DNA from: Nitrospira sp.
GTDB lineage: Bacteria > Nitrospirota > Nitrospiria > Nitrospirales > Nitrospiraceae
Length of the DNA: 62,158 nt
Direction: 5' to 3'
Assembly (NCBI GenBank): GCA_024998685.1
Contig: JACOEH010000027.1
Span: 1-62,158 of the forward strand
How positions within the stretch are numbered: the stretch's first letter is position 1; every line of letters starts with the position of its first letter. The notes under the pieces were generated by a model. It saw only the letters and a program-made list of their open reading frames with translations. It did no database searches and was not told the DNA's origin. Of the stretch, positions 23,677 through 33,044 are shown in pieces. The position numbers and the translations under genes were made by a program.

Positions 23677-24693
23677 TCAGCGAGAAGTAGGCAACAACGT
23701 CAGTTTTGCTGTCCGCGCAAATCCAGAGGCCGTACTAAACGTATCCTCCACTGCCGATGCCTCATAGCCGCAATGGACCATACAATCCGCGCATTTTTCA
23801 TTTCGACCAGTTCCATACTTTTCCCATTCCGTCGACGCCATCAGATCCTGGAAGGTCGTTGTATACCCTTCTTGCAGCAAATAGCAGGGCTTCTGCCACC
23901 CAAAGACATTGTAGGTTGGGTTTCCCCAAGGAGTGCATTGATACTCACGCCGGCCCATCAGAAAATCCAAGAACAAGGGAGATTGATTGAACTGCCAACC
24001 CGGCTTGGGCCGAGCAAGAATCTTAGAGAAGAGCTCTTGCGTCCGCGCCCGCTTCAAAAAATGTTGCTGATCGGGGGCCTTTTGATAACTATACCCCGGG
24101 GAGATGGTCATACCTTCAACCCCCAGCGCCATCATGTCATCGAAAAATTTTCTCACTCGCTCAGGATTTGCGTCGTCGAACAACGTGGTATTCGTCGTCA
24201 CTCGATGGCCGCGTTTGAGCGCCGCTTTGATGGCTTGGACTGCCACGTCATAGACACCATCTCGACAGACGGCTAAATCGTGTTCATCCTTCAGCCCATC
24301 CATATGGACGCTGAATGTCAGGTATTTGGAAGCTTTATATTCGTCCAGCTTTCGCTCCAAAAGAATGGCGTTCGTACAGAGATAGATGTATTTCTTCCGA
24401 TCCACCAAGCCCTGGACGATTTTCGAGATTTCAGGATGAATGAGCGGCTCCCCTCCGGGAATACTCACCATGGGTGCACCGCATTCTTCTGCCGCTGCCC
24501 AACATTGTTCCGGCGTCAACCGCTTATCGAGGATATGATCGGGATACTGGATCTTTCCGCAGCCGGCGCAGGCCAGGTTACACCGAAAGAGCGGCTCGAG
24601 CATCAGTACCAAAGGATATCGCTTTACTCCCTTCAGCTTCTGTGAGAGCACATACTTCGCCACGGTATACATCTGGGAAATCGGAACAGCCAT
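23677..24693 (-). CDS. hpnH: HpnH, radical-SAM adenosylhopane synthase
   Basis: 338 residues of a radical SAM enzyme that joins the 5'-deoxyadenosyl group to diploptene (hopene) in the first step of extended hopanoid synthesis. The [4Fe-4S] motif is CNLACAGC near residue 38; SIPGGEPLIHPEI is the GGE-type SAM motif. The opening MAVPISQMYTVAKYVLSQKL and the C-terminal cysteine cluster (CADCMVHCGYEASA) match HpnH. AAGGAG six bases before the ATG supports the start, and a good promoter lies at 24787-24815. The other hopanoid genes (shc, hpnG) lie 11 kb away, so extended hopanoids are transcribed separately here. It works on the product of the cyclase at 35859. Confidence 0.95.
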   Translation of the reverse strand: MAVPISQMYTVAKYVLSQKLKGVKRYPLVLMLEPLFRCNLACAGCGKIQYPDHILDKRLTPEQCWAAAEECGAPMVSIPGGEPLIHPEISKIVQGLVDRKKYIYLCTNAILLERKLDEYKASKYLTFSVHMDGLKDEHDLAVCRDGVYDVAVQAIKAALKRGHRVTTNTTLFDDANPERVRKFFDDMMALGVEGMTISPGYSYQKAPDQQHFLKRARTQELFSKILARPKPGWQFNQSPLFLDFLMGRREYQCTPWGNPTYNVFGWQKPCYLLQEGYTTTFQDLMASTEWEKYGTGRNEKCADCMVHCGYEASAVEDTFSTASGFARTAKLTLLPTSR

Positions 24694-24786
24694 TCCGTTC
24701 TCCTTACTTAATTGTCTTTTCTAAAATCTGCCCTATCTGAACAGCTGCCTGAAGCAGCCCTGCATGGAAGCATAAAAATTTTTGGA

Positions 24787-24815
24787 ATTCTAACATTATG
24801 CGTACGGCTCGTCAA
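24787..24815 (-). promoter_or_regulatory. Sigma-70-type promoter of hpnH
   Basis: On the minus strand TTGACG (24815-24810) is followed after exactly 17 bases by TAGAAT (24792-24787). Transcription would begin near 24780, giving an untranslated leader of about 85 bases before the hpnH ATG. Spacing and both boxes are close to consensus. Confidence 0.55.
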
Positions 24816-25112
24816 TTTCGAAGAGCAAAGAGGTGGTGCCTCCACTTGCCGCAGTATCAGGGTTTCTGCTACCGTCAGATTGACCTGTGCCAGGCCGATC
24901 CCAACGTCCCTAGCTGAGGCAGCTATGAGACGTGTCTCTCTTCTCTCGCCGTCCTTTCTTGTGTTCCAACTGTTCACACGTCGGCTGACAACGATTAGGG
25001 CGCGACAAGTTCATGACTCAAGGAGGCCCTCATGAGGGCATTCATTCCATATGATCAAAAATACTTCCATATAATTGAAGCCGTTCAACTTCGTACAGAA
25101 GGAGGGCGCATC
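24816..25112. other. Divergent intergenic region, no gene
   Basis: This is the remainder of the 419-base gap between hpnH (minus) and the haem protein gene (plus). It holds the hpnH promoter at one edge and a strong ribosome site (GGAGG) for the plus-strand gene at the other. Open frames are short and uneven in composition. Confidence 0.35.
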
Positions 25113-25694
25113 ATGATCATGAAAAGCCTGGTGTTGGGAATCGCATCACTATTTCTTCTCATGTTCGGCTATTTTGGAATATCCTCCGGCGCCAAGGATG
25201 CCGGGGGCATTCCTGCTGAGAAAGTGGCGGATATGTTACATTCCGTCATCCAGTCGAACCGAGAATTTTATACGCAGCACGTTGTAGAGCGGATGCAAGC
25301 AAAAGGCGCTGCCGTCGCATCGGAGAATTGGCGCACTGAAAAGACCTTGCCCCTGCCGGCCCAATTCTTACAGGAAAGCGCTCGACTCTCGATTAATTCG
25401 ACGGCCAAGGTCGGCTATAAGCTCATCAGTCTCTGGCCCATCAACAAACAGAACGGGGCAAAATCCGAAGCTGAGCAACGGGGCCTGACGGCAACCCAAC
25501 AGAACCCGAACCGCCCGCATACTGAAGTGGTCATGAACGGAGCGGATGCCTATCTCATGGCCATCTACGCCGACAGAGCTGTTTCTCAAGCCTGCATCGG
25601 CTGCCACAACGCGCATCAGGATAGTCCAAGGCACGATTTCAAGCAGAATGACGTGATGGGCGCCATCATGATCATGATTCCGCTGAAACTATAG
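25113..25694 (+). CDS. DUF3365 (Tll0287-like) c-haem sensor-type protein
   Basis: 193 residues with an N-terminal hydrophobic anchor or signal (SLVLGIASLFLLMFGYFGIS), a PAS-like periplasmic domain, and a single C-terminal haem site CIGCHNAH. WPINKQNGAKSEAEQRGL and the late CxxCH are typical of the DUF3365 family, whose haem senses redox state or small ligands. No signalling domain is attached, so it may be a stand-alone redox protein. ATG 25113 is preferred over the in-frame start at 25032 because GGAGG lies seven bases before it and the leader then starts cleanly. Confidence 0.85.
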   Translation: MIMKSLVLGIASLFLLMFGYFGISSGAKDAGGIPAEKVADMLHSVIQSNREFYTQHVVERMQAKGAAVASENWRTEKTLPLPAQFLQESARLSINSTAKVGYKLISLWPINKQNGAKSEAEQRGLTATQQNPNRPHTEVVMNGADAYLMAIYADRAVSQACIGCHNAHQDSPRHDFKQNDVMGAIMIMIPLKL

Positions 25695-26039
25695 CGGCAC
25701 GCGCAAGCGAGGTATCTGAAAGAGGACACCGGCCATGATTATCCCACGGTGTCGATAGAAGAGGGCTACGCCTGAAGAGCCGCGGGTACGCACGAAGTGC
25801 GACATGGGAAAGTACGAACACTAAAGGCGTCTTCTCCCGTCGCCAGGAACAATCATACGGGCTCCGGGTCGAGTAAGAAATAGGGCTACTTGAGGTGCTT
25901 ATCCGACGACGATTATTACGATAACACGATGATTAGTCGTCGGCCCACACGAAGAATGACAAGACACTTGAAGGTTTCATCCGCGCGCATCAGTCACGAT
26001 AAGACGCCGAATAGCGCACGGGTCAACCGAAGGTCTGTA
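25695..26039. other. Intergenic stretch, nothing recognised
   Basis: About 345 bases between the DUF3365 gene and tRNA-Cys. No credible frame, terminator hairpin or repeat was found. Confidence 0.4.
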
Positions 26040-26114
26040 TGGAGGCGCCGAGCGGGTTCGAACCGCTGCATCGCAGTTTTGCAGACTGCTCCCTTACCAC
26101 TTGGGTACGGCGCC
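26040..26114 (-). tRNA. tRNA-Cys (anticodon GCA)
   Basis: The minus strand gives acceptor GGCGCCG paired with CGGCGCC, anticodon stem GCAGT/ACTGC around loop CTGCAAA (anticodon GCA), and a T-arm GCGGG/CCCGC with TTCGAAC loop. The discriminator is T and CCA is encoded at 26040-26042. Confidence 0.95.
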
Positions 26115-26224
26115 CCGGAGGACCACATTATAGTCGCTTCTTTTTCTGGAACACAACACAAGACCACCCCCGTCAATCGACGACGGTCTCATCAGTCAGC
26201 GCCTTGCTTTCTTTGATAGATGGA

Positions 26225-27571
26225 TTATGCTTCACTGACCAAGCGGGAAGAACCGGTAGGCATTTTTTCTGAGTGCGGGACCGGACCGCTCCAATCGCCC
26301 CTGCTACTGAGAAGTAATCCATATAAGATCAACATGGCGATACCTAGATGATGGTAACTCTTCAGCGCTTCCCATCTGGCGGAACCCACGACTTCATAAT
26401 TCAGCACCATGGTCAGCACAACGTACAGGGCCAGCATAGCATATCCCGTACGGGTTAACTCCCCGTTCAATCTGGCGGCGGCCGACACGACTACAACTGC
26501 CGCCGGTATCATCCACACTAAATGCTGATCCCATGTGATGGGTGAAAAGAACAGGGCCAAAAGCAAGGTTCCGGCGCACTCCCTCGCCCACATAGGATCT
26601 CCCGGCCCTTGAAACGCCTGACGGCTGGACCATGCAAACAGACCAAGCAAGCTGATCGCGGCAATCCCGACGATTACGTTCGCAAGAGGCGACGGAAGAT
26701 CCAGTACCGGCTTGTAGCTCTGGTCGATTTGCCGAAGCAGATGAGTGGGTGGATACGTGACCAGGTATCGCAGCATGGTATGACGGAGCGAAAGATTGGC
26801 CTTCTGAAGTTCATTTTCTTGGCGTCCCTCACTCTGCCGATCAAGCATGGATAACACTGCGTTCCTGGTCCATTCCATATGATGATCCCACCAACTCGAT
26901 GGCCCCATGTACAGGACGGGCAATACGATCCAAAAGACCGTCGCGAGCACTGTGTATGACACCAATCGCCATTGCCGCTTCCAAAGAAACAGCAACACAA
27001 AAAGTGCAGGAGTGATCTTGAGTACGATGCCGAGCCCGATCAGCGCCGCACCCAGCCGTTCTCTCCCTGTCCATATCGCGTAGATTCCGCCGGTTAGAAT
27101 TCCCAATAACATGAGATGCGGCCCGCCGTCGTCGAGATCATTCAAGATGAATTGCAGCGTCAACGCTCCCGCACCCACGCCGACCAATAGCCGGCTCCAC
27201 GCACTGGACTGTGATGTGCCGCACAGCATGCGGTGGAACAGCATGATTGTGATGACTAAACAGGCGACAGCGACGGCATACCGCAGGGCCAAGCTCGGAT
27301 TTCTCTCCAGGACAAGCAAGGGAGCGAAATAGATCCCGGTAGTCGGCAAATACATGTAGCAATAGTCGTTGGCATAGAGATATTCGCCGGAGAGAAAGCG
27401 CCTGCCGATCTCGCGGTGAATATCAATATCACGGGAGTGAAATGACCGCCCGAAAGAGATGATGTAGCCGTGCACGACCGCCGCAATCACAAGGCCGATC
27501 TTCACCAGCCTCGCAAACAAAGGAGAGCCGGCAAACTTGCTGATCCGGTGGATGGCGGCCTTTGATTCCAT
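26225..27571 (-). CDS. GT87-family (DUF2029) mannosyltransferase-like membrane protein
   Basis: 448 residues with about ten membrane helices. The first external loop has RSFHSRDIDIHREIGRRFLS, with the acidic pair expected of a GT-C glycosyltransferase, and YANDYCYMYLPTTGIYFAPL follows. LGIVLKITPALFVLLFLWKR and FFSPITWDQHLVWMIPA are characteristic of DUF2029/GT87 proteins, which use polyprenyl-phosphate sugars as donors on the outer face of the inner membrane. It lies about 115 bases downstream of ispG in the same direction. Glycosylation of a hopanoid or other envelope lipid is possible from context; the acceptor is not visible. Confidence 0.82.
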   Translation of the reverse strand: MESKAAIHRISKFAGSPLFARLVKIGLVIAAVVHGYIISFGRSFHSRDIDIHREIGRRFLSGEYLYANDYCYMYLPTTGIYFAPLLVLERNPSLALRYAVAVACLVITIMLFHRMLCGTSQSSAWSRLLVGVGAGALTLQFILNDLDDGGPHLMLLGILTGGIYAIWTGRERLGAALIGLGIVLKITPALFVLLFLWKRQWRLVSYTVLATVFWIVLPVLYMGPSSWWDHHMEWTRNAVLSMLDRQSEGRQENELQKANLSLRHTMLRYLVTYPPTHLLRQIDQSYKPVLDLPSPLANVIVGIAAISLLGLFAWSSRQAFQGPGDPMWARECAGTLLLALFFSPITWDQHLVWMIPAAVVVVSAAARLNGELTRTGYAMLALYVVLTMVLNYEVVGSARWEALKSYHHLGIAMLILYGLLLSSRGDWSGPVPHSEKMPTGSSRLVSEA

Positions 27572-27685
27572 GGGTCAGAGGCAGAAATACATGACGCCGT
27601 GAAAGTGTGTCAATCATTTTTTGGTGAGAGAGGCGAGCAGCTCAGTGAAGCAGCGGGAGAGTCGGTGTCGCTGCCGGCAATGCAC

Positions 27686-28870
27686 CTACCGATGAGGCAA
27701 GACCGGGATTTCTCTGCCGAGCGTCGAAGGGTGATCCGACTGGGGTTCCAGCGATTCCCACCCGTTTGAAGGAACAGATGCAGTCGCTTCGCCGTTGTTT
27801 TCCGCTTCCTTTTCCTTGGCCAGCAGTTCCACTTCCTGAATCAATGTGTCCATCAATTCTTCCATCGGAACCTTTCGGACGAGCTTGCCTTTCTTGAACA
27901 AAATACCCTTACCTTCACCGCCGGCAATCCCGATATCGGCCTCTTTCCCCTCTCCAATGCCGTTGACGACACAACCCAGCACCGACACGTTCAATGGGGT
28001 CTTGATATGGCCGAGTTTCTTTTCTAACTCGTTCGCCATCCTGACGACGTCGATTTCAACGCGCCCACAGGTCGGGCAGGCGATGACATTAATGCCTCGA
28101 TGGCGTAATTCGAGTGACTTGAGGATTTCAAACCCGACTTTGACTTCGTCGACGGGATCGGCCGCCAATGACACACGCAACGTGTCACCGATTCCCTGCG
28201 AAAGCAAGTACCCAAGGCCGATGGAAGACTTCACCGCGCCGGTCATGGTGGTCCCTGCTTCTGTAATCCCAATATGCAGAGGATAATCGGACTGATGGGC
28301 GAAGAGCCAATAGGCATCGATGGCATGATGCACGTCCGAGGCTTTAAGCGACACCTTCATATTGGTGAAGCCCACGTCTTCAAGCGCATGTACGGCATTG
28401 AGCGCCGACTCAGCCAGCGCCTCTGGGGAAGGCCATCCGTACTTCTCCAACAACGGTCGTTCGAGCGATCCTCCGTTGACGCCGACACGAAGCGGAATTC
28501 CTCGCTCATTCACGGCCTTAATGACTTCTTCCACTTTCCACCAAGCACCGATATTGCCGGGATTGATACGGACACAATCGACGATAGGTGCGGCCTTCAA
28601 GGCAAGTCGATGATCGAAGTGAATATCGGCGATCAGCGGTACCGTCATCGCCGCTTTGATTTGCGGAAGGGCCTTGGCGGCCTCGTCGTCCGGAACAGCC
28701 ACACGGATGATTTCGCAACCGGCGGCTTCAAGCTGGTGGATCTGTGCGATCGTCGCGGCCGCATCTCGCGTGTCCGTCGAACACATGGATTGCACAGACA
28801 CCGGAGCATCGCCCCCGACCTTCACTTTGCCGACCTGTATCTGGCGAGTCTTTCGTCTGTTAATGTGCAT
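27686..28870 (-). CDS. ispG: IspG (GcpE), HMBPP synthase
   Basis: 394 residues. It performs the reductive ring opening of methylerythritol cyclodiphosphate to HMBPP, the penultimate step of the DXP pathway. The TIM-barrel part starts with INRRKTRQIQVGKVKVGGDA. The [4Fe-4S] cysteines are seen in VIACPTCGRVEID and VLGCVVNGIGE, with the conserved EGKEADIGIAGG following. A C-terminal extension of about 35 residues is polar and probably disordered. It is 77 bases downstream of dxs in the same direction; ispH lies elsewhere at 43310. No strong ribosome site precedes ATG 28870. Confidence 0.97.
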   Translation of the reverse strand: MHINRRKTRQIQVGKVKVGGDAPVSVQSMCSTDTRDAAATIAQIHQLEAAGCEIIRVAVPDDEAAKALPQIKAAMTVPLIADIHFDHRLALKAAPIVDCVRINPGNIGAWWKVEEVIKAVNERGIPLRVGVNGGSLERPLLEKYGWPSPEALAESALNAVHALEDVGFTNMKVSLKASDVHHAIDAYWLFAHQSDYPLHIGITEAGTTMTGAVKSSIGLGYLLSQGIGDTLRVSLAADPVDEVKVGFEILKSLELRHRGINVIACPTCGRVEIDVVRMANELEKKLGHIKTPLNVSVLGCVVNGIGEGKEADIGIAGGEGKGILFKKGKLVRKVPMEELMDTLIQEVELLAKEKEAENNGEATASVPSNGWESLEPQSDHPSTLGREIPVLPHR

Positions 28871-28947
28871 GGGAACTTTCCCGTACTTCTCGATCCGGCT
28901 TTCTCTTCACGACTCAAAACTCAACATTCAACACCCGCGCTTCGCGT

Positions 28948-30891
28948 TCAGCTTCCCTGTTCGTCTCCGTGCGGATGGCCGACCAGCGCCGTATCTGTGA
29001 CCGGCGACTTCCCGGCGGATGCCTTGCCGATCAATTCCTTCACATTTTGATAGATCCCTTCAGCCGTCAAACCATATCGTTCCCGCAACAGATCCTGTGG
29101 CCCCTGTTCGATGTACCAATCGGGTAGGCCTAGGACCTTCGTCTTCACCCCCGTCACCCCGGCTTCCGATAGGGTTTCGAGCACGGCGGACCCAAATCCC
29201 CCGATCTTACAGCCTTCTTCCACCGTCACAACATAGCGCACCCGCTTCGCCACATCGACAATCAATTCATGATCGAGCGGCTTGACGAATCGTCCGTTCA
29301 CGACCGCAGCGGAAACCCCTTCTTTGCTGAGGCGCTCGGCTGCTTCGACGGCCTGCCATACCGAGACACCGATCGCAATGATGGCCACATCCGTCCCGTC
29401 TTTGAGACGCTCACCTTTCCCGACAGGCAAAGCTTTCGGCACGGGGTCCATTTTCACACCGAGACTCACCCCGCGCGGATAGCGCACCGAAATCGGTCCG
29501 TTGAATTCCAAGCAGGTTTTCACCATATGCTGTAGTTCATTTTCATCCTTGGGAGCCATGACGACCATATTGGGAACATGCCGTAAATAGGCATAGTCGA
29601 AGGCCCCATGATGCGTCGTCCCGTCTTCCGCGACGAGCCCTCCTCGATCGATGCAGAAAGCCACCGGAAGATTCTGGGTGGCGACATCATGCACGACTTG
29701 ATCATAGGCGCGCTGAAGGAAGGTTGCATACATCGCCACGACCGGTTTCATGCCCTGTGCGGCGAGCCCTGCCGCAAACGTGACCGCGTGCTGTTCGGCG
29801 ATACCGACGTCGTAGAGACGCTCCGGGAATTCTTTTTCGAATGCCGTCAACCCCGTCCCCTCACACATGGCGGCCGTGATGGCCACGACGCGTTTGTCCT
29901 TGCGGGCTAGTTTGACAAGCGCATCCATAGCGATCGCCGTGTATGAGGGGCGCGCGGCTTTCTTGGCCGGCGCGCCGGTTGAGCGAACGAACGGAGGACA
30001 GGCATGGAACCATACCGGATTCTTCATGGCCGGCTCATACCCAAGCCCCTTCTTCGTGATGACATGGAGCAGGACAGGCCCTTTCATCCGCAGAACGTTC
30101 TCGAGGGTCGGCAGAAGGTGTTCAAAATTGTGGCCATCGATGGGGCCGCTGTACTGGAACCCCAACTCTTCGAAAAGCAATCCGGGCAGAATCACGCCCT
30201 TGGCGAGTTCTTCAGCTCGACGAGCAAGCCGTTGCATGTCGGAGCCGATGTGAGGAATCTTACCCAATAGTTGCCCGGTTTCTTCACGCATCTTCCCATA
30301 GAACTCACCCGTAATGGTCCGACTCAGATAGGCGGAAATGGCTCCGACATTTTTCGAGATCGACATTTGGTTGTCGTTCAAAATCACGAGGAAATCTTTT
30401 CCGAGTCCTCCCGCATGATGCAGTCCTTCCAGCGTCATCCCCGCCGTCATCGCACCGTCACCGACAACACAAACGACCTTGTGCTTCTGCTTCAACTGCT
30501 CCCTGGCTTCGACCATACCGAAGGCGGCCGACACGCCGGTCCCCGCATGGCCGGCGTTGAACGTATCGTACTCACTTTCTTCTCGCTTACAGAATCCGCT
30601 CAATCCTCCATATTGACGAAGCGTATGGAATTGTTCGCGCCGGCCGGTGAGGAGTTTATGCGTGTACGACTGATTGCTGGTATCCCAGATGATTTTGTCG
30701 GTCGGTGTATCCAGAAGGTATTGCAAGGCAACCGTGAGCTCGACCACACCCAAATTCGAAGCCAGGTGTCCCCCGACATCAGCGACCGCTCCGATAATTT
30801 GCTCGCGAATTTCCTGGCACAATGCCGGAAATCTGTCCGGAGACAACCGCTTCAGATCGGCGGGACTATGGATCGTCTTCAGTATGGACAT
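28948..30891 (-). CDS. dxs: 1-Deoxy-D-xylulose-5-phosphate synthase
   Basis: 647 residues, full length for Dxs, the thiamine-dependent enzyme that condenses pyruvate and glyceraldehyde-3-phosphate at the start of isoprenoid synthesis. The thiamine-diphosphate motif is VGDGAMTAGM followed downstream by NDNQMSISKNVG. The transketolase-type central domain has GIAEQHAVTFAAGLA and DRGGLVAEDGTTHHGAFD. AAGGAG precedes the ATG. It lies in the same direction as the hopanoid/Mla genes above it, separated by about 215 bases, and would supply precursors for squalene and hopanoids as well as quinone tails. Confidence 0.97.
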   Translation of the reverse strand: MSILKTIHSPADLKRLSPDRFPALCQEIREQIIGAVADVGGHLASNLGVVELTVALQYLLDTPTDKIIWDTSNQSYTHKLLTGRREQFHTLRQYGGLSGFCKREESEYDTFNAGHAGTGVSAAFGMVEAREQLKQKHKVVCVVGDGAMTAGMTLEGLHHAGGLGKDFLVILNDNQMSISKNVGAISAYLSRTITGEFYGKMREETGQLLGKIPHIGSDMQRLARRAEELAKGVILPGLLFEELGFQYSGPIDGHNFEHLLPTLENVLRMKGPVLLHVITKKGLGYEPAMKNPVWFHACPPFVRSTGAPAKKAARPSYTAIAMDALVKLARKDKRVVAITAAMCEGTGLTAFEKEFPERLYDVGIAEQHAVTFAAGLAAQGMKPVVAMYATFLQRAYDQVVHDVATQNLPVAFCIDRGGLVAEDGTTHHGAFDYAYLRHVPNMVVMAPKDENELQHMVKTCLEFNGPISVRYPRGVSLGVKMDPVPKALPVGKGERLKDGTDVAIIAIGVSVWQAVEAAERLSKEGVSAAVVNGRFVKPLDHELIVDVAKRVRYVVTVEEGCKIGGFGSAVLETLSEAGVTGVKTKVLGLPDWYIEQGPQDLLRERYGLTAEGIYQNVKELIGKASAGKSPVTDTALVGHPHGDEQGS

Positions 30892-31108
30892 AGATGGTCT
30901 CCTTCGTTCTCCCCGTCAGCAACGTGGCCATCACACACAACCGACCGCACCGGTCGTTCGTGTGCCGAATTTTGGTGGAGTCTCACACAAGAACCATATG
31001 AAGTCAAGCACTTATGAAACATCTCTTGATGAGCTGCCTCATCGGCCTCGTGATAAAGGAAAGAATGAAGATGAAGATTATTTCATTGCGTGAACACGGA
31101 TGGTTCGA

Positions 31109-32320
31109 TTAGTAAGGAAAGTCTAAACCGGCAAAAATGGCTCCTCCCTCTTTGCTGAACCCGTAGTCGATGCGCCCAACGACATTGGGCCGAATGATCC
31201 CCCGAAAACCGATACCCGGGGTAATGCGATAGTCCTTGAAGCTCACATTCTTATATGAATTGAAGACTTGCCCGGTATCGATGAACGGCGCGATTTCAAA
31301 ATCAGCCATGACCCCGGCCAGGCGTGTTCGCAGTATATGAATGCGTTCCTCAATGCTGAAGGCAATCAGCTGCTTATCGATGTACCGATCGACACCAAAA
31401 CCACGCAGATTGTTTTGCCCCCCCAACGAACTCTGCTCATAAAACGGAACGTCCGAGCCGAGCGTGGCTTGCAGATCGCCGCGAATCACCAAAATCGCCC
31501 GCTTGGACTCGCTCGCAAACATCTTTTTGATTTCGAGACCGTACCTAGAATACACGGGATCTACGCCCCGATGGAAATTGTAATTGAGCTCCGCATAGGC
31601 CGTGATCGCCATCCCATCAGTCGGAGTCACCAAGTTATTCCGTGTATCATAATGAAAGGTGATCCGTTGACCGAGTATCGTCGCCCCGTCCATGCCAGGA
31701 GCTTCCGGAAAAACATCTCGGGAAAACGGAAACATTGTCGCTGCTCCCTGCTGGATCGGCTGCATGATTCGTAGGCGCTGACTCACGGCGATCTGCGTCA
31801 CTTCATTGGCATAGACGCCGAATCTCCAATTGAGCCGTGTCTCGGATGCCGTGTAGTTAGTCTGTTCACCTTTTTGGGTCGTCGGGCCTAGACCAAAAAA
31901 ACGCATGGTGGCATTCTTGAAATTCATGGCACCGAACTCGATACTATACCGGCCATTGCTGAAACCGGGATCGACATAGTTGAACAGAAATTTATGTTCG
32001 ATCTTCTCGGACCAGGACGCCATCGCTTTGAGTTGTTTCCCACCCGGCTCATAACGGAACAGATTGAGTGTTCCCCGAGCGCCCACGTATGAGTTATGAA
32101 TCAACATTGGAGCGAGTAAGTATTTCAGATCTCCATCCGGTCCCGTGAAGAGAGCCGGCACGATCAGTCCGAAATCGTTGCCGTCGTTTTTGCTGGTACT
32201 GATGGCGGGGATGGGAAAGAATTTCACTTCCGCCTGAGCCTGATCGGAAAACATAAGACACAGAGCTCCGATCAACACAAAAAGAAGGCGGACCGCACGG
32301 CTGCGCATACACGTACTCAT
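31109..32320 (-). CDS. Omp85/D15-type outer-membrane beta barrel lacking POTRA domains
   Basis: 403 residues: a signal peptide (LLFVLIGALCLMFSDQAQA) and then a beta-barrel of alternating strands to the C-terminal aromatic FPY. The stretch SSLGGQNNLRGFGVDRYIDK matches the 'LGG...LRGy....' loop of the bacterial surface antigen (D15) domain of Omp85 proteins, and GIGFRGIIRPNVVGRIDYGF fits the last strands. There is no room for POTRA repeats. The gene follows mlaC by 16 bases in the hopanoid/Mla operon. It could serve as the outer-membrane partner of the lipid transporter, in place of MlaA/OmpC; this is inference from position. Confidence 0.78.
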   Translation of the reverse strand: MSTCMRSRAVRLLFVLIGALCLMFSDQAQAEVKFFPIPAISTSKNDGNDFGLIVPALFTGPDGDLKYLLAPMLIHNSYVGARGTLNLFRYEPGGKQLKAMASWSEKIEHKFLFNYVDPGFSNGRYSIEFGAMNFKNATMRFFGLGPTTQKGEQTNYTASETRLNWRFGVYANEVTQIAVSQRLRIMQPIQQGAATMFPFSRDVFPEAPGMDGATILGQRITFHYDTRNNLVTPTDGMAITAYAELNYNFHRGVDPVYSRYGLEIKKMFASESKRAILVIRGDLQATLGSDVPFYEQSSLGGQNNLRGFGVDRYIDKQLIAFSIEERIHILRTRLAGVMADFEIAPFIDTGQVFNSYKNVSFKDYRITPGIGFRGIIRPNVVGRIDYGFSKEGGAIFAGLDFPY

Positions 32321-32336
32321 GATTCCGCAAACGACG

Positions 32337-32981
32337 TTATGGCGCCTTGAGCTTGCCGGTTTTCTTGCGGAGTTGATCGACGAGGTCCGAATAAGAAGAG
32401 GCGCGAAGAATCTTTGTAAACTGTCCGCGGTAGTTGTTCACCAGGCTGACCCCGTCCACGACGACGTCATAGACCCGCCAATCATCCGTTTTATTGATCA
32501 AGCGATAATCAAGCGGGATCTCCGTCTTTCCTGAAAGCACTTTGGTTCTGACTTCCGCGTACTCTTTTTCCGTTCGTTCATTTAAATACTGCACGCCCTC
32601 TCCGGAATAGGTTTCGATCTTGTCCGCATACGAATTGGTCAGCAACGTTCGAAAGAGGTCGACAAATTCCTGTTTCTGCTGATCCGTCAGCTGATTCCAT
32701 GGAGCCCCCAGCGCCCGCCGGGACATTTCCGTATAGTCGAATCGAGCCGCCACCACGTTCTCCAGCAGGTGTCGACGCTCTTCGGCTTTTTCCGGTAGTT
32801 TAAGTTCCTTTTCCTTCACGATGCGGAGCACTTCGTCGATCGTCATCTTCATGGAGTCGGTTGGAGGCCCCGCATATCCGGGTACCGCCATCATTCCAAT
32901 GCAGAGGACCATCATGAGCCCCGTGAACCACCGGCTGCCGCCTCTCCGCCCATTCTCAGTATTCCTCATCGCTATTGTCAC
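32337..32981 (-). CDS. mlaC: MlaC-type periplasmic lipid-binding protein
   Basis: 214 residues with a signal peptide (GLMMVLCIGMMAVPGYAG). The mature part has the MlaC/Ttg2D pattern: ENVVAARFDYTEMSRRALGA, WNQLTDQQKQEFVDLFRTLL, TNSYADKIETYSGEGVQY and VYDVVVDGVSLVNNYRGQF. It ferries phospholipid (or here perhaps hopanoid) between the MlaFED complex in the inner membrane and an outer-membrane partner. GTG 32981 is chosen for the AGAGG four bases before it; ATG 32969 and GTG 33008 are alternatives and all leave a usable leader. It follows mlaD by about 60 bases. Confidence 0.9.
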   Translation of the reverse strand: MTIAMRNTENGRRGGSRWFTGLMMVLCIGMMAVPGYAGPPTDSMKMTIDEVLRIVKEKELKLPEKAEERRHLLENVVAARFDYTEMSRRALGAPWNQLTDQQKQEFVDLFRTLLTNSYADKIETYSGEGVQYLNERTEKEYAEVRTKVLSGKTEIPLDYRLINKTDDWRVYDVVVDGVSLVNNYRGQFTKILRASSYSDLVDQLRKKTGKLKAP

Positions 32982-33044
32982 GATGCCTCTCTTTCCTACA
33001 CCAATCACATCGGTCTTCCGGTCACATCTGACACAGAGGTCCGG

